Shown one piece after another: positions 41,417 through 50,738 of a stretch of 64,000 bases of DNA. The notes under the pieces are model-generated. The model made no database searches. It was not told the DNA's origin and worked only from the letters and a program-made list of their open reading frames with translations. Position numbers and translations under genes: made by a program. Source of the stretch: an uncultured Bacteroidales bacterium (GTDB lineage: Bacteria; Bacteroidota; Bacteroidia; Bacteroidales; P3); NCBI GenBank assembly GCA_947165255.1, contig CAMUZR010000001.1, forward strand, positions 1-64,000, written 5' to 3'. Numbering within the stretch: position 1 is the stretch's first letter; every line of letters begins with the position of its first letter.

Positions 41417-42529
41417 CTATTGTTTCATTACTTTTATAATTTCATCAGCGGTGCGGTCAGATGCACCTGCATTGCCTAGGCAAGTGTTCAATCGGGCATA
41501 GCCATCAAATATTTTTTGGCGGAACTTGTTGTCACGGGTGATGTTGTCGAATTCTTTCTGTAGACGGTCGTCCGTTACATCGTCTTGGATCAGCTCTGTG
41601 ACGATGGGCTCATCGGCAATAAGGTTGGGTAAAGAAATATATTTTATCTTGTTTCCTATGAGAGGTCTGGCTATAGCCACAGAGATAGGGTTGGCACGGT
41701 AGCAGACTACCTGGGGCACGTTGAAAAGTGCGGTTTCGAGAGTGGCAGTGCCAGAACAGACAACGGCTGCATAAGCGCATGAGAGAAGGTCGTAGGTTTT
41801 GTCGTATACAACCGAGATGTTAGAGGCCTTTTGGAAGTAGGGCTCGTAAAATTTATCGCCGAGCAGGGTCATTCCGGCTATTATGAATTGGTATTCAGGA
41901 TGCTTTTGAGCCAACCGAACCATAGGGGGGAGCATTTTGTTTAGCTCCATCTTTCGGCTGCCGGGTAGTAGTGCTATTATTGGTCGGCCGTCAACACTGC
42001 TAATTGATGCTGAGGCCTGAAACTGAGCCACGGCATCGAGAAGTGGATGACCCACATAAACAGCCTGCGGAAAGTTGTTGTGAGCATAAAAGTCCTGCTC
42101 GAAAGGTAGGATATAGCAGAGTTTGTCTAGGTCACGCCGCATAGGTTTGATTCGTCCTTTCTTCCAAGCCCATAGTTGGGGAGAAATATAGTGGACATTC
42201 TTGAACCCATGTTCATGTGCAAATTTTGCAATTTTGAGATTGAATCCGGGGTAGTCGATATAAACTATCACGTCAGGATGAAACTCCAATATGTCGCGCT
42301 CACAGAATTGGATGTTGCCCAGCACGGTTTTCAGATGTAGGGCCACCTCGACAAACCCCATGTAGGCTAACTCTCGAATATGGCGGACGGGAACCCCAGT
42401 GACAGATTGCATGGCATCGCCTCCCCAGTAGCGTATAGTGGCGTCGGGGTCTCTGCGTAAGATTGCCCGCATAAGGTTGGCGCCGTGGAGGTCGCCCGAG
42501 GCTTCGCCTGCTATGATGTAGTATTTCAT
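41417..42529 (-). CDS. lpxB: Lipid-A-disaccharide synthase
   Basis: A 370-residue GT19 glycosyltransferase joining UDP-2,3-diacylglucosamine and lipid X. The N-terminal GEASGDLHGANL, then YIDYPGFNLKIA and SPQLWAWKKGR, and the LLPGSRKMELNKMLPP segment, are all diagnostic. It lies between a small membrane protein gene and a SpoIID-like gene in the envelope operon. Confidence 0.97.
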   Translation of the reverse strand: MKYYIIAGEASGDLHGANLMRAILRRDPDATIRYWGGDAMQSVTGVPVRHIRELAYMGFVEVALHLKTVLGNIQFCERDILEFHPDVIVYIDYPGFNLKIAKFAHEHGFKNVHYISPQLWAWKKGRIKPMRRDLDKLCYILPFEQDFYAHNNFPQAVYVGHPLLDAVAQFQASASISSVDGRPIIALLPGSRKMELNKMLPPMVRLAQKHPEYQFIIAGMTLLGDKFYEPYFQKASNISVVYDKTYDLLSCAYAAVVCSGTATLETALFNVPQVVCYRANPISVAIARPLIGNKIKYISLPNLIADEPIVTELIQDDVTDDRLQKEFDNITRDNKFRQKIFDGYARLNTCLGNAGASDRTADEIIKVMKQ

Positions 42530-42554
42530 AATGGGAAGAGGCTGCTAAAGAGTG

Positions 42555-42848
42555 TTAATTAAATGTGATATAATGATTCTTCAGCATAAACCAAAAGTAG
42601 GCAATGGCTGTGACGAATACGGTAGTTATGACCGCTTTGAGCGTATCGGGGTAGTCCTGATTCTTGGCATAATAGCGCAGTAGCAAAATGGGAGGAATTA
42701 AGGCGAGGACAAACCAACGAGCGTTTTCGGCAAGGGGTAAGTTGAAGATAAGAAGTACTAGGTAGACCAATAAGGCGCAGAGCAGTTCGCTTACCACCAC
42801 GCCAAGTACACCTGTGAGATAGTTGTTATTGTGGAGTAAATTCTTCAT
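42555..42848 (-). CDS. Small three-span membrane protein
   Basis: A 97-residue protein with hydrophobic segments at about 12-36, 45-60 and 73-93 and no recognised motif. It overlaps the surE stop by 4 bases and lies 25 bases before lpxB. Its conserved-looking place suggests a lipid A or envelope role, but function is unknown. Confidence 0.75.
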   Translation of the reverse strand: MKNLLHNNNYLTGVLGVVVSELLCALLVYLVLLIFNLPLAENARWFVLALIPPILLLRYYAKNQDYPDTLKAVITTVFVTAIAYFWFMLKNHYITFN

Positions 42849-43606
42849 AGTTCGAGATTCTTAATAAGTGGGATTTGCTGAGGGCAGGTGAAGTCAGGGC
42901 TGACCGGTACCACCGAGACATAACCTTTGGAGAGGCAGTATTCGTCAGTGTCGTGTTCTGGGTTATTGCAAACGAAACGTCCTGTCATGGTCCAGAAAGG
43001 TTTCCCATTGGCATCGGTACGTTCTTCCAGACTATTCTCCCATGCCGCGCGGGCCTGTCGGCAGATGCGTATGCCGTTGATTTTTTCGGCTGGCAGGTGT
43101 GGAATATTCACGTTGAGGGCGGTGAAGTCGGGCAGTGGTTTCTGAAGCACCTGACGGATAATGTGGCGAATGGCAGGAGTGCAGGCGTTAAAGTCGGCCT
43201 CAGGACTATGGGTCAGGAGGGAGAACCCTATTGATTGTAGGCCATTGAGGCATCCTTCGAGAACGGCTCCCATGGTGCCGCTATAAATAATATTAATAGA
43301 TGAATTGCTCCCATAGTTAATGCCAGAAAGCATCAAGTCGGGTCGACGTGGGCAGAAATGCTCGAATCCCATCTTTACGCAGTCGGCCGGAGTTCCGTCG
43401 CAGGCGTAGTATCTAGCCCCTTCCTCTTGGTCAACCAAGTAGGCATGCAAAGGACGCGTACAAGTGATAGAGGTGCTCAGTCCTGAAGCGTTGCGGTCAG
43501 GTGCCATGACGACCACCTCGCCGAACTCCTGAGCCAGGTGGGCTAAATGTCGGAGTCCGCGTGATGAAACGCCGTCGTCATTGGTTATAAGAATAAGGGG
43601 CTTCAT
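42845..43606 (-). CDS. surE: 5'/3'-nucleotidase SurE
   Basis: From ATG at 43606 (MKPLILITNDDG...), 253 residues. The metal-binding ITNDDG at the start, SGINYGSNSS, and YSGTMGAVLEG segments identify the survival protein SurE, a metal-dependent nucleotide phosphatase. A 54-codon upstream extension has low-complexity Ser/Thr-rich translation and overlaps the DUF4340-like gene, so it is rejected. Confidence 0.95.
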   Translation of the reverse strand: MKPLILITNDDGVSSRGLRHLAHLAQEFGEVVVMAPDRNASGLSTSITCTRPLHAYLVDQEEGARYYACDGTPADCVKMGFEHFCPRRPDLMLSGINYGSNSSINIIYSGTMGAVLEGCLNGLQSIGFSLLTHSPEADFNACTPAIRHIIRQVLQKPLPDFTALNVNIPHLPAEKINGIRICRQARAAWENSLEERTDANGKPFWTMTGRFVCNNPEHDTDEYCLSKGYVSVVPVSPDFTCPQQIPLIKNLEL

Positions 43607-43613
43607 GGTGATG

Positions 43614-44711
43614 CTATTCTTTGGCAAAAGGACTGGATGGTTGTCCGAGATAGAAACTGGCCGGCTGGAGTATGTTGTCGAAGACAAAGTATTGGATGAG
43701 TACGGTGTCCTTTTTATCGATAATGGCGTAGAGTCGGTTGAGGTCGAACATCTCGTAAAGCTCGTCATTCCGCATCACCAACGAGTCGGTGGGGTTGTTA
43801 TACTTAATGTAGGTCGTTATTTCGCGTGTGGTGCCTTCAGTGTTGGTAATGTGAAGGATGGCGCGTGGACCAGCATTAAAGGATGAGTCCATGTTGCTAT
43901 TAGGCACGCGGCTGGCATATTCGTCGAAATTGAGATTCTGGAAACAGGAAAGCATTTGTGCCACGCGGGCGGTATCAAAGTTATCTATAATGGTGCCAGC
44001 CTTCTGGAATACAAATCCGTCGCCTTGGCGGCTCACCTTATACGATTCTTCAGGAGTGGCGGGAATGTCCAATTCCACACTTTGAAGGTGGGTAATGTCC
44101 CAATGAACGATCGTGTGGCTGCGCCAAGACATGGGGTCTGCCACAAAACGCGGTGTGAGGTAGCCGCGAAAGCCGGGGATGTGAATGATATAAGGTACCT
44201 TGTCGCCCTCACGGTACATAAAGCAGGCCATCATATCCTGCGTTTCTTGACCGACAAAATAGGTGACGGTGAGTTTTTCGCGGGGGAATAGTCTCAATCT
44301 GCCGTTGAACCAATCGATAAGGTAGCGCGTCTGGTATACTTCGCATTTTGTGGAATTTGCCGAAAGCAGTTTGATGGCTTGAGGTACGGCATTCTTGTTC
44401 ACCTGCTGACGGATACGCATGTCATGAAGGGTCTCCAACAAGAGTTTGATCATACCTTTACTGGCAGGGTAGATTTCGTCTACGGTCCAAGTTGTGTCTG
44501 AGTTAGTGTCCGCATCTGCTACACGCTGCAGCAACACATGGTTGTTTTCTTTGTCGGCAAGGAATATTTTGGTAATATTTTCTATGTCTTCAACATGGAA
44601 GTCTTGGTCGAAAGTTGCGTCTTTCGAGCCTCGCATGGCCACGACCAAAGCAATGAGGCCGATAAGGACCACAACTATCAGTAGGATAAGTAAGTTTCTC
44701 TTTCTTTTCAT
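43614..44711 (-). CDS. DUF4340-like membrane-anchored protein
   Basis: A 365-residue protein with one N-terminal membrane span (7-28) and a large periplasmic beta-rich domain. DUF4340 proteins commonly follow GldG-type proteins in ABC-2 gene clusters, exactly the order seen here. It overlaps the GldF-GldG fusion stop by 4 bases. The role is unknown; it probably acts with the Gld-type complex in the envelope. Confidence 0.75.
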   Translation of the reverse strand: MKRKRNLLILLIVVVLIGLIALVVAMRGSKDATFDQDFHVEDIENITKIFLADKENNHVLLQRVADADTNSDTTWTVDEIYPASKGMIKLLLETLHDMRIRQQVNKNAVPQAIKLLSANSTKCEVYQTRYLIDWFNGRLRLFPREKLTVTYFVGQETQDMMACFMYREGDKVPYIIHIPGFRGYLTPRFVADPMSWRSHTIVHWDITHLQSVELDIPATPEESYKVSRQGDGFVFQKAGTIIDNFDTARVAQMLSCFQNLNFDEYASRVPNSNMDSSFNAGPRAILHITNTEGTTREITTYIKYNNPTDSLVMRNDELYEMFDLNRLYAIIDKKDTVLIQYFVFDNILQPASFYLGQPSSPFAKE

Positions 44712-47182
44712 TTCTTACGATATTGTTTACGACGAATAATAATAATGACGATGCCGGCCAAGATGATAAGGCCAGAAGGAAGGAGGAGGTTGAGCAACTG
44801 ATAGCCCAAACGGTCTTCTTTAACCTTCATGACATCAAGTTTGCGAATTTTGATATTGCGAGAACGGCTGGCGATGGAGCCTTCTTCGCCCACAAGGTAG
44901 TCTATGCAGTTCAGTAGCAGCTCTTTGTTTGCATACATGGTCTCCGTGTAGAAGTCGTAACCAAGGGGGTAAGTGGTGCCGTCGTTGTAGTTGAAGCGGT
45001 TTTTGATGATGTCACCGTCAGACAGGACTATCATGCGGGTGCTGTCACCCTGTGCGCGATAACCCATGGAAGGAAGCTCCATAAACTCAGGTGTGAGGCG
45101 GTTGCGGAACATAGATTGGAATGAGCCTTCGAGTAGGACGGCGACTGGGACGTTCTTGTGATTAAAAAGCCGCTGGTCGGGTTCGGTTTTGGCTTCGTTG
45201 AGGTCGTAAATGGCAGGGGCATTCTTGACACGGGTATATTCCGATGTAGCAAGCAGAACGGTTTTGTCAATGCCGTTGTCTATCAGATCTATACTGCTGA
45301 CGAAATCGGTTTTGATAAGGTCGAGGTTTCGCACGATGGGATGGGGGGACAGCGGGACAATCTCAGGGAAATAGAGCCAGGGCTGGAATTGTATCTGGGG
45401 CTGGTCACCCACCATGCCCACGGTCATAGGTATGGGACGGCAGCGGACATCCATCACCAAGTCGGGATTGACACGGACTCCGTAAGTGAAGAGCATCTCG
45501 TCTATGTTGAGCGGGAAACGGGTGGCGATGGCTTGGCCGGCATTTTGCAGGCTGTCTAGGTCGGCGTCCAGCGGGTCGATAAGCCAAAGCAGTTTACCCC
45601 CATACATCACATATTGGTCAAGAATATAGAGGTCACGCTCCGAGAAAGTCTTCTTGGGTTTGGCAATGATGATTAGGTCGTACTTGTTGTGAAAATGGAA
45701 GGAGGTGGAGTCCTTAGGGTCTTGTGAGCGGCCCGTCAGCGAGTTGATATTGCCGTCCATGCGGGCGGTGTCCAAGTTATAGTAGTCGTATAGAGTAGTG
45801 ATAAGGTCGGCCATGTTGGGTAGCTCCAGCTCCCCGTGTCCGCGCATGAAGGCCACGGTAGGCTTCTGTCCGCGGGCCAAAGCCCTGATGGGGTTGGACA
45901 GTACGTACTCCAAACTCTGTATTGAATTGTTGAGTAGCTGGCTCTGGTCCACATACTTCTGGCTCTGAAGCAACTGTATGGAAGTCTCGTTGCCTTTGTA
46001 AATGACGTCGGCAGCTGGAATCAGCACCTGTGTGGTGACCCCATTCCCCGTGTTGACCTGAATCTGTGTGGGCATGATGCCTTTCTGTGCCAACTTCTGG
46101 TAGAATACTTGCCGCTCCTGCTGGTCGTCGAAGTTGTTCGGGTTGACAAATTCATACTGGATATTCTTGTTGTAAGCCCGGAACTGATTGAGCATCTCCT
46201 TCGTCTCGTTCTGTAGCCGCTTGAAGTCGGCCGGAAATTCACCTTCGAGATAGACACGGTATAGCACCGGCTCATCCACTTTCTTCAACAGGTTTTTAGT
46301 CGACTTAGAAAGCGTATAGCGCTTCTCGGAGGTAAGGTCGAGACGGGTGAAAAAGTAGTAGCTAATGACATTGACAAAAATCACAATCAGGATACCGGCG
46401 CCCAACTCAATCCAGTGGCTGCGGCGCAGGTCTTTCTTTTTGCGCCATCCGTGCCATTTGCGACTCTGCAGCACTATGCGGGTGGCCAACAGGAAAAGGG
46501 CAATGACAGAAGCAAAATATATCACGTCACGTGTGTCAATCACACCGCGGCTGATAGACTCGTAGTGGTAGCTCATGCCCAGCGAACGCACAAAGAGGTC
46601 GGCATTGCCCAGGAATCCCATGCGGTATATGCTCTCGAAACCTAGGTGCATAAAGGCGCTCATCAGGGCGGCCAGGATGAAGGCCACAATCTGGTTATTA
46701 GTTATGGAGCTGGCAAAGAGGCCAATGGCCACAAAGGCAGCACCCAGTAGCAACAATCCGATATAAGACCCTGCCACGCTGCCGGTGTCGATATTGCCCA
46801 CCGGGTCGCCCAGCGCGTATACGCTGAAATAGCAGACCAATGTGGGCAGCAGTGAGATGAGCACTAGCGTTAAACCCGCCAGAAATTTTGCCCATATAAG
46901 GGTCATCTCGCTCAGTGGCTTGGTAAGTAAGAGTTCCATTGTGCCGTTCTTCTTCTCTTCGGCAAACATGCGCATAGTGATTGCCGGTATGAGGAAGAGG
47001 TAGAGGAAAGGCCCGATAATGAAGAGTCCGTCCATTCCGGAGAAACCGTAGTCAAGGATATTGAAGTCACCCTTGAAAACCCACAGCATCAATCCAGTGA
47101 GGACCAGAAACACGATAATCGTCAGGTATCCTATGAGGGAGGAGAAGAAACTGGCAAGTTCTTTTTTAAAGAGTGTGAGCAT
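44708..47182 (-). CDS. Fused GldF-GldG protein (ABC-2 permease plus GldG-type subunit)
   Basis: An 824-residue fusion. Residues 1-240 are an ABC-2 permease of GldF type with six spans (FKKELASFFSS at the start, MFAEEKKNGTMELLLTKPLS in the first cytoplasmic loop). From about 255 a GldG-type module follows: a span, the RYTLSKSTKNLLKKVDEPV start, a central domain (KPTVAFMRGHGELELP) and a last span near 800-818. In Flavobacterium GldF and GldG are separate and work with ATPase GldA for gliding and secretion. No ATPase gene lies in this cluster. Confidence 0.88.
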   Translation of the reverse strand: MLTLFKKELASFFSSLIGYLTIIVFLVLTGLMLWVFKGDFNILDYGFSGMDGLFIIGPFLYLFLIPAITMRMFAEEKKNGTMELLLTKPLSEMTLIWAKFLAGLTLVLISLLPTLVCYFSVYALGDPVGNIDTGSVAGSYIGLLLLGAAFVAIGLFASSITNNQIVAFILAALMSAFMHLGFESIYRMGFLGNADLFVRSLGMSYHYESISRGVIDTRDVIYFASVIALFLLATRIVLQSRKWHGWRKKKDLRRSHWIELGAGILIVIFVNVISYYFFTRLDLTSEKRYTLSKSTKNLLKKVDEPVLYRVYLEGEFPADFKRLQNETKEMLNQFRAYNKNIQYEFVNPNNFDDQQERQVFYQKLAQKGIMPTQIQVNTGNGVTTQVLIPAADVIYKGNETSIQLLQSQKYVDQSQLLNNSIQSLEYVLSNPIRALARGQKPTVAFMRGHGELELPNMADLITTLYDYYNLDTARMDGNINSLTGRSQDPKDSTSFHFHNKYDLIIIAKPKKTFSERDLYILDQYVMYGGKLLWLIDPLDADLDSLQNAGQAIATRFPLNIDEMLFTYGVRVNPDLVMDVRCRPIPMTVGMVGDQPQIQFQPWLYFPEIVPLSPHPIVRNLDLIKTDFVSSIDLIDNGIDKTVLLATSEYTRVKNAPAIYDLNEAKTEPDQRLFNHKNVPVAVLLEGSFQSMFRNRLTPEFMELPSMGYRAQGDSTRMIVLSDGDIIKNRFNYNDGTTYPLGYDFYTETMYANKELLLNCIDYLVGEEGSIASRSRNIKIRKLDVMKVKEDRLGYQLLNLLLPSGLIILAGIVIIIIRRKQYRKK

Positions 47183-47218
47183 TCTGATTTGTGAGTAAAG
47201 TGGTTGTGAGTGGATGGG

Positions 47219-48733
47219 TTATTCGAATTTAAAACGTTTGGAGCGGAAGGAGCGGCCTTGGTAGTCGCCCAAGGAAAGCTCGTAAATCACCTCGGCCATC
47301 AGGCTGGCATTTTTGGTGAGCATGTCGCGGTTGATATTCTCCGAAATGTCGCTAGGCACGTGGTCGTAGTTTCCGCCCATATAGTTGGTGAAAACCAGTG
47401 AGGGGATGCCGATTTGGGCAAAAGGGGCTGCGTCGCCACGGGGGTAGGTGTGCAGTCCTTTTGCCAACGATTTTGTCGAAACGGTGTCGTTGTGGTAGGC
47501 TATCTCCCAAAGGCGGGGAAACCGTTTGTTGCCCATGACGTTAATGCTGTCGCCAGAGCCTATGCACTGGGCGTTGATGAAGCATTCGATATTGCTCAAC
47601 TTGGAAAAGTTCGATACAAAAATGCTAGAGCCGAGATTTTCCAGTTCGCCGCCCGAAAAGAGAACGAAGACAATGGAACGTTTGTTATACTCAATCTCTT
47701 TTGGGGCGTATGAGGTAAGCAGACGGGCTGTTTCGAGCACGGCGGCAACCCCACTGGCGTTATGGTCGGCGCCGGGGAACAGGCAGGTGCTTCCCTGCAC
47801 TCCTACGTGGTCCAAGTGCGCTCCCACCACAATCAGCTCATTTTTCATGCGGTCATCATGGCCGGGCAGGTAGCCTATGACATTGGCCGTGGGAGCATCG
47901 GGTCTGTATTTGGCGTTGATGTTAATTTCGAATTTCTTGCGCAGGTGAAACGATTGGGGCACCATTGTGTTCTGCAGCACGTCCACCACCGAGTCGAGGG
48001 TCATCTGCTCGTTCTCCAGCAGGGCGCGGCCCATATCCATCGTGGGTTGCACCACGGGGAAAGTGGCCTGGTGGGAGCCTTCGCCGCAGTAGGCCTGATG
48101 CTGCACCTCGTATGAGCGGCAGGTTTCCGACAGGTTTATGCAAACCAGCCCCACCGCACCGTGCTTCATGGCCGTCTCGGCTTTTTGGCGCATCGTGGCA
48201 TAGCGCTCGGTCACGTTGCCAGGCAGGAACTCGGGAACTCCTGAGAGGCAGAGGACTATCTTGCCCTGCACATCCACGTGGGCGTACTCGTTAAAGACGC
48301 GGTTGTCTATACCCCAGCCGCAGAAAACCACAGGTGCGTTGGTATAGCCCCGTCCTGTCATGCTGGAGCACACATAGTCGCGGCCCAATACGTAGCGTGT
48401 GCGGGTGTCGTTGTCGTTGACGTAAGTGTCGAAATTACAGTTCTCAATCTCGTTATATTCTACCTGGAACCACTGGGCCCACTCGCCATCCCAGGGCTTC
48501 ACACCGTAGGAAGAGAGCACCTCGGCCACATAGTCGGCGGCTTCCAAGTAGGCCTGCGAACCTGCCATGCGCCCCTCGTACTGGCTGTTGGAGAGCACTC
48601 GTATGTGCTTCATCAGCGTGTCGGTGTTGGCGCGGAGCAGGGTGTCTTTTACAACTTGTACTTGTGCACTGGCCATCGCGGGCAGCAGGGCTGCCACAAT
48701 GGCAAACATAGCAATGAGCTTCTTCATTTTCAT
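47219..48733 (-). CDS. M28-type peptidase homolog, catalytic residues degenerate
   Basis: A 504-residue exported protein (signal peptide 1-23). A PA domain is inserted at about 110-260. The M28 core keeps the first ligands H306 (GAHLDHVG) and D323 (GADHNASG) and the last His region (YDHVPSD). However, the acidic pair usually written E-E in FSGEE is G362-E363 here, and the D of INLDMIG is Q389 (INAQCIG). The general base and one metal ligand therefore appear lost, suggesting a non-catalytic binding protein. First gene of the ten-gene leftward operon. Confidence 0.85.
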   Translation of the reverse strand: MKMKKLIAMFAIVAALLPAMASAQVQVVKDTLLRANTDTLMKHIRVLSNSQYEGRMAGSQAYLEAADYVAEVLSSYGVKPWDGEWAQWFQVEYNEIENCNFDTYVNDNDTRTRYVLGRDYVCSSMTGRGYTNAPVVFCGWGIDNRVFNEYAHVDVQGKIVLCLSGVPEFLPGNVTERYATMRQKAETAMKHGAVGLVCINLSETCRSYEVQHQAYCGEGSHQATFPVVQPTMDMGRALLENEQMTLDSVVDVLQNTMVPQSFHLRKKFEININAKYRPDAPTANVIGYLPGHDDRMKNELIVVGAHLDHVGVQGSTCLFPGADHNASGVAAVLETARLLTSYAPKEIEYNKRSIVFVLFSGGELENLGSSIFVSNFSKLSNIECFINAQCIGSGDSINVMGNKRFPRLWEIAYHNDTVSTKSLAKGLHTYPRGDAAPFAQIGIPSLVFTNYMGGNYDHVPSDISENINRDMLTKNASLMAEVIYELSLGDYQGRSFRSKRFKFE

Positions 48734-48783
48734 GAACTTATTATTAATATATTATTTTTATTTTCTTGATAATAAACCATTTC

Positions 48784-48800
48784 GTGCATGATACATGCAC
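48784..48800 (-). promoter_or_regulatory. 17-base hairpin at the 5' end of the long operon transcript
   Basis: GTGCATG-ata-CATGCAC. It lies about 13 bases behind the promoter element at 48813-48820, i.e. within the first transcribed bases. It may stabilise the mRNA or bind a regulator. Confidence 0.5.
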
Positions 48801-48812
48801 TCTACAAACAAG

Positions 48813-48820
48813 CAAAGATA
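48813..48820 (-). promoter_or_regulatory. -7 promoter element for the ten-gene operon
   Basis: TATCTTTG on the minus strand, 80 bases before the M28-like ATG. No other promoter element is seen until the end of rimO. Confidence 0.65.
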
Positions 48821-48865
48821 CGAAAAAAAGATGAAACAACAAGAAAAATATTTCCAAACTGCAGG

Positions 48866-50665
48866 CTATTCCTCTGAGCTTTGCGAAATAAACCGCCTGT
48901 AGGCCGAGAAAGTGTTGGCCCGGGAGAGAAATCCCACATATTTGCCTTCGTCGTCAACCACTATGAGGTTGTAGCGGTTGCCAAGTTTGAATTTCTCCAC
49001 CACGTCAAAGGGAGAGTCGCTCATGTGGATAATGTCCCTGTCGTCAAAAGTCATCATCAGTTCCTTCACCGTCACCGTGTCGTACAGTTCGGGCTTGAAA
49101 ATGATGTGGCGAATGTCGTCCATAACAATGAGCCCCAGGAATTTACCATGGCTGTCCACCACCGGGAAAAGATTCCGCTTGCACTTCTGTATGGCTTCCA
49201 CTATATTGCGCAGGGTGCCCTCCTCATGGATGGTGACGAAGTTTGTCTCTATCAGTTTTGTGAGGTCCATCAGGTGCCACGCCGACGCATCCTTGTTGTG
49301 GGTCATCAGGTCGCCCTTGATGGCCAGCTTTCGGGCGTAAATGGAATGTTTCTCAAACGGTTGCACACATATATAAGTAACCGTCGAGGTGAGCAGCAGC
49401 GGCACCATCAAGGCATAGCCTCCTGTGATTTCAGCTATGAGAAACACACCCATGAACGGCGCGTGCATCACACCCGTCATCACTCCTGCCATGCCCACCA
49501 GGGCAAAGTTTGCCGTGGACTGCGGCGGCAGGCCCAACTGGTTGCCCAGCGCGGCAATAAAGTAGCCGCTCAGTCCGCCCACCACCAGTGAGGGGCCGAA
49601 GGTTCCGCCCACCCCACCGCTGCCAATGGTGGTGGCCGTGGCCACGGGTTTAAGCAATATCAGCACCAGCAGTATGGCCAGCGCAAACCAGCTGTTGTCG
49701 TGGAAAGTGTCGAAAATACTGTCGGCAAAGAGGGGGTCGCTGTTGCTTCCGTTCAGCAGTGCCGAAAGCGACCAATAGCCCTCGCCGTAGAGGGGAGGGA
49801 AAAGGAATATCATCACGCCCAGCACCAGTCCGCCCACCAGCAATTTCACCATCCAGTGCTTCCTTTTGGCAAACCATCCCTCCACGCAGTCGGTACACCG
49901 CAGGAAATAGATGGAACTGAAGGCGCAGAAAACGCCCAGCACCACCAAGAACGGAATCTGGCTCAGGGTGAAGTCCTGTGTGACGTGGAAGGCAAACTGC
50001 ACCTCGGACCCCATGAAGAAAAAAGCCACCGTGGCGGCCGAAAGCGACGACACCAGCAAGGGCACCGCCGTGGTCATAGTCATGTCGAACATCAACACTT
50101 CCACGGTGAACAACACGCCCGCCAGTGGGGCTTGGAAAATGCCGGCAATGGCGCCCGCGGCGCCGCACCCCAGCAGCAGTTTCACTCCCCGTTTGCTCAC
50201 ATGGAAGAAATGGCCCACATTAGAGCCTATGGCCGAGCCGGTAGAGGCTATCGGCGCCTCCAGTCCCACGCTGCCTCCCAGCCCCACCGTGAGGGTCGAG
50301 GCCACCATGGAGGTGTACATATTGCGGGCCGGCAGGCGCCCATTATTGCGCGAGATGGCCAGCAGCACGTTGGGTATGCCGTGCCCGATATTGCCCTTTA
50401 TCACGTAGCGCACAAACAGCACCGTCAGCAGAATGCCTATCAGCGGGGTCACAAACATCAGTATATTAGCCCCTCCGGCGGCACAGTATTTATTACCGAA
50501 AGCCTGCACATAGCGCCCCAGCACATGCACCAGGGTCTTGAGAATCACCGCCGCGGTGCCGCTCAAAATGCCCACCAGCGCACTCAGGAACAGCAGATAG
50601 GTCTGCTCCGAAATATGGCGCAAACGCCAAACATGCAGCTTCTTATATGTGTCAACAAATGCCAT
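48866..50665 (-). CDS. CLC-type chloride channel/transporter with CBS domains
   Basis: A 599-residue membrane protein with the CLC fold. The selectivity and gating segment GSVGLEAPI carries the gating Glu at residue 136, and GSGGVGGTFGPSLVVGG forms the second conserved loop. Two CBS domains occupy about 450-590 and probably bind nucleotides. It moves chloride, perhaps in exchange for protons. It has its own promoter element and is divergent from the OmpA-type gene. Confidence 0.93.
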   Translation of the reverse strand: MAFVDTYKKLHVWRLRHISEQTYLLFLSALVGILSGTAAVILKTLVHVLGRYVQAFGNKYCAAGGANILMFVTPLIGILLTVLFVRYVIKGNIGHGIPNVLLAISRNNGRLPARNMYTSMVASTLTVGLGGSVGLEAPIASTGSAIGSNVGHFFHVSKRGVKLLLGCGAAGAIAGIFQAPLAGVLFTVEVLMFDMTMTTAVPLLVSSLSAATVAFFFMGSEVQFAFHVTQDFTLSQIPFLVVLGVFCAFSSIYFLRCTDCVEGWFAKRKHWMVKLLVGGLVLGVMIFLFPPLYGEGYWSLSALLNGSNSDPLFADSIFDTFHDNSWFALAILLVLILLKPVATATTIGSGGVGGTFGPSLVVGGLSGYFIAALGNQLGLPPQSTANFALVGMAGVMTGVMHAPFMGVFLIAEITGGYALMVPLLLTSTVTYICVQPFEKHSIYARKLAIKGDLMTHNKDASAWHLMDLTKLIETNFVTIHEEGTLRNIVEAIQKCKRNLFPVVDSHGKFLGLIVMDDIRHIIFKPELYDTVTVKELMMTFDDRDIIHMSDSPFDVVEKFKLGNRYNLIVVDDEGKYVGFLSRANTFSAYRRFISQSSEE

Positions 50666-50685
50666 TGTCGAAAAAACTCAGTCCG

Positions 50686-50693
50686 CAAAGATA
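50686..50693 (-). promoter_or_regulatory. -7 promoter element for the CLC gene
   Basis: TATCTTTG on the minus strand, 21 bases before the CLC ATG at 50665. Confidence 0.65.
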
Positions 50694-50738
50694 CGAAATT
50701 TTTCTCATTTGCGTTATTTTAAAAACGACTATCAGACT

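Noticed and set aside
43607..43768. In-frame N-terminal extension of surE
   Set aside because: Ser/Thr-rich low-quality translation, overlap with the DUF4340-like gene, and the SurE family begins at the ITNDDG segment.
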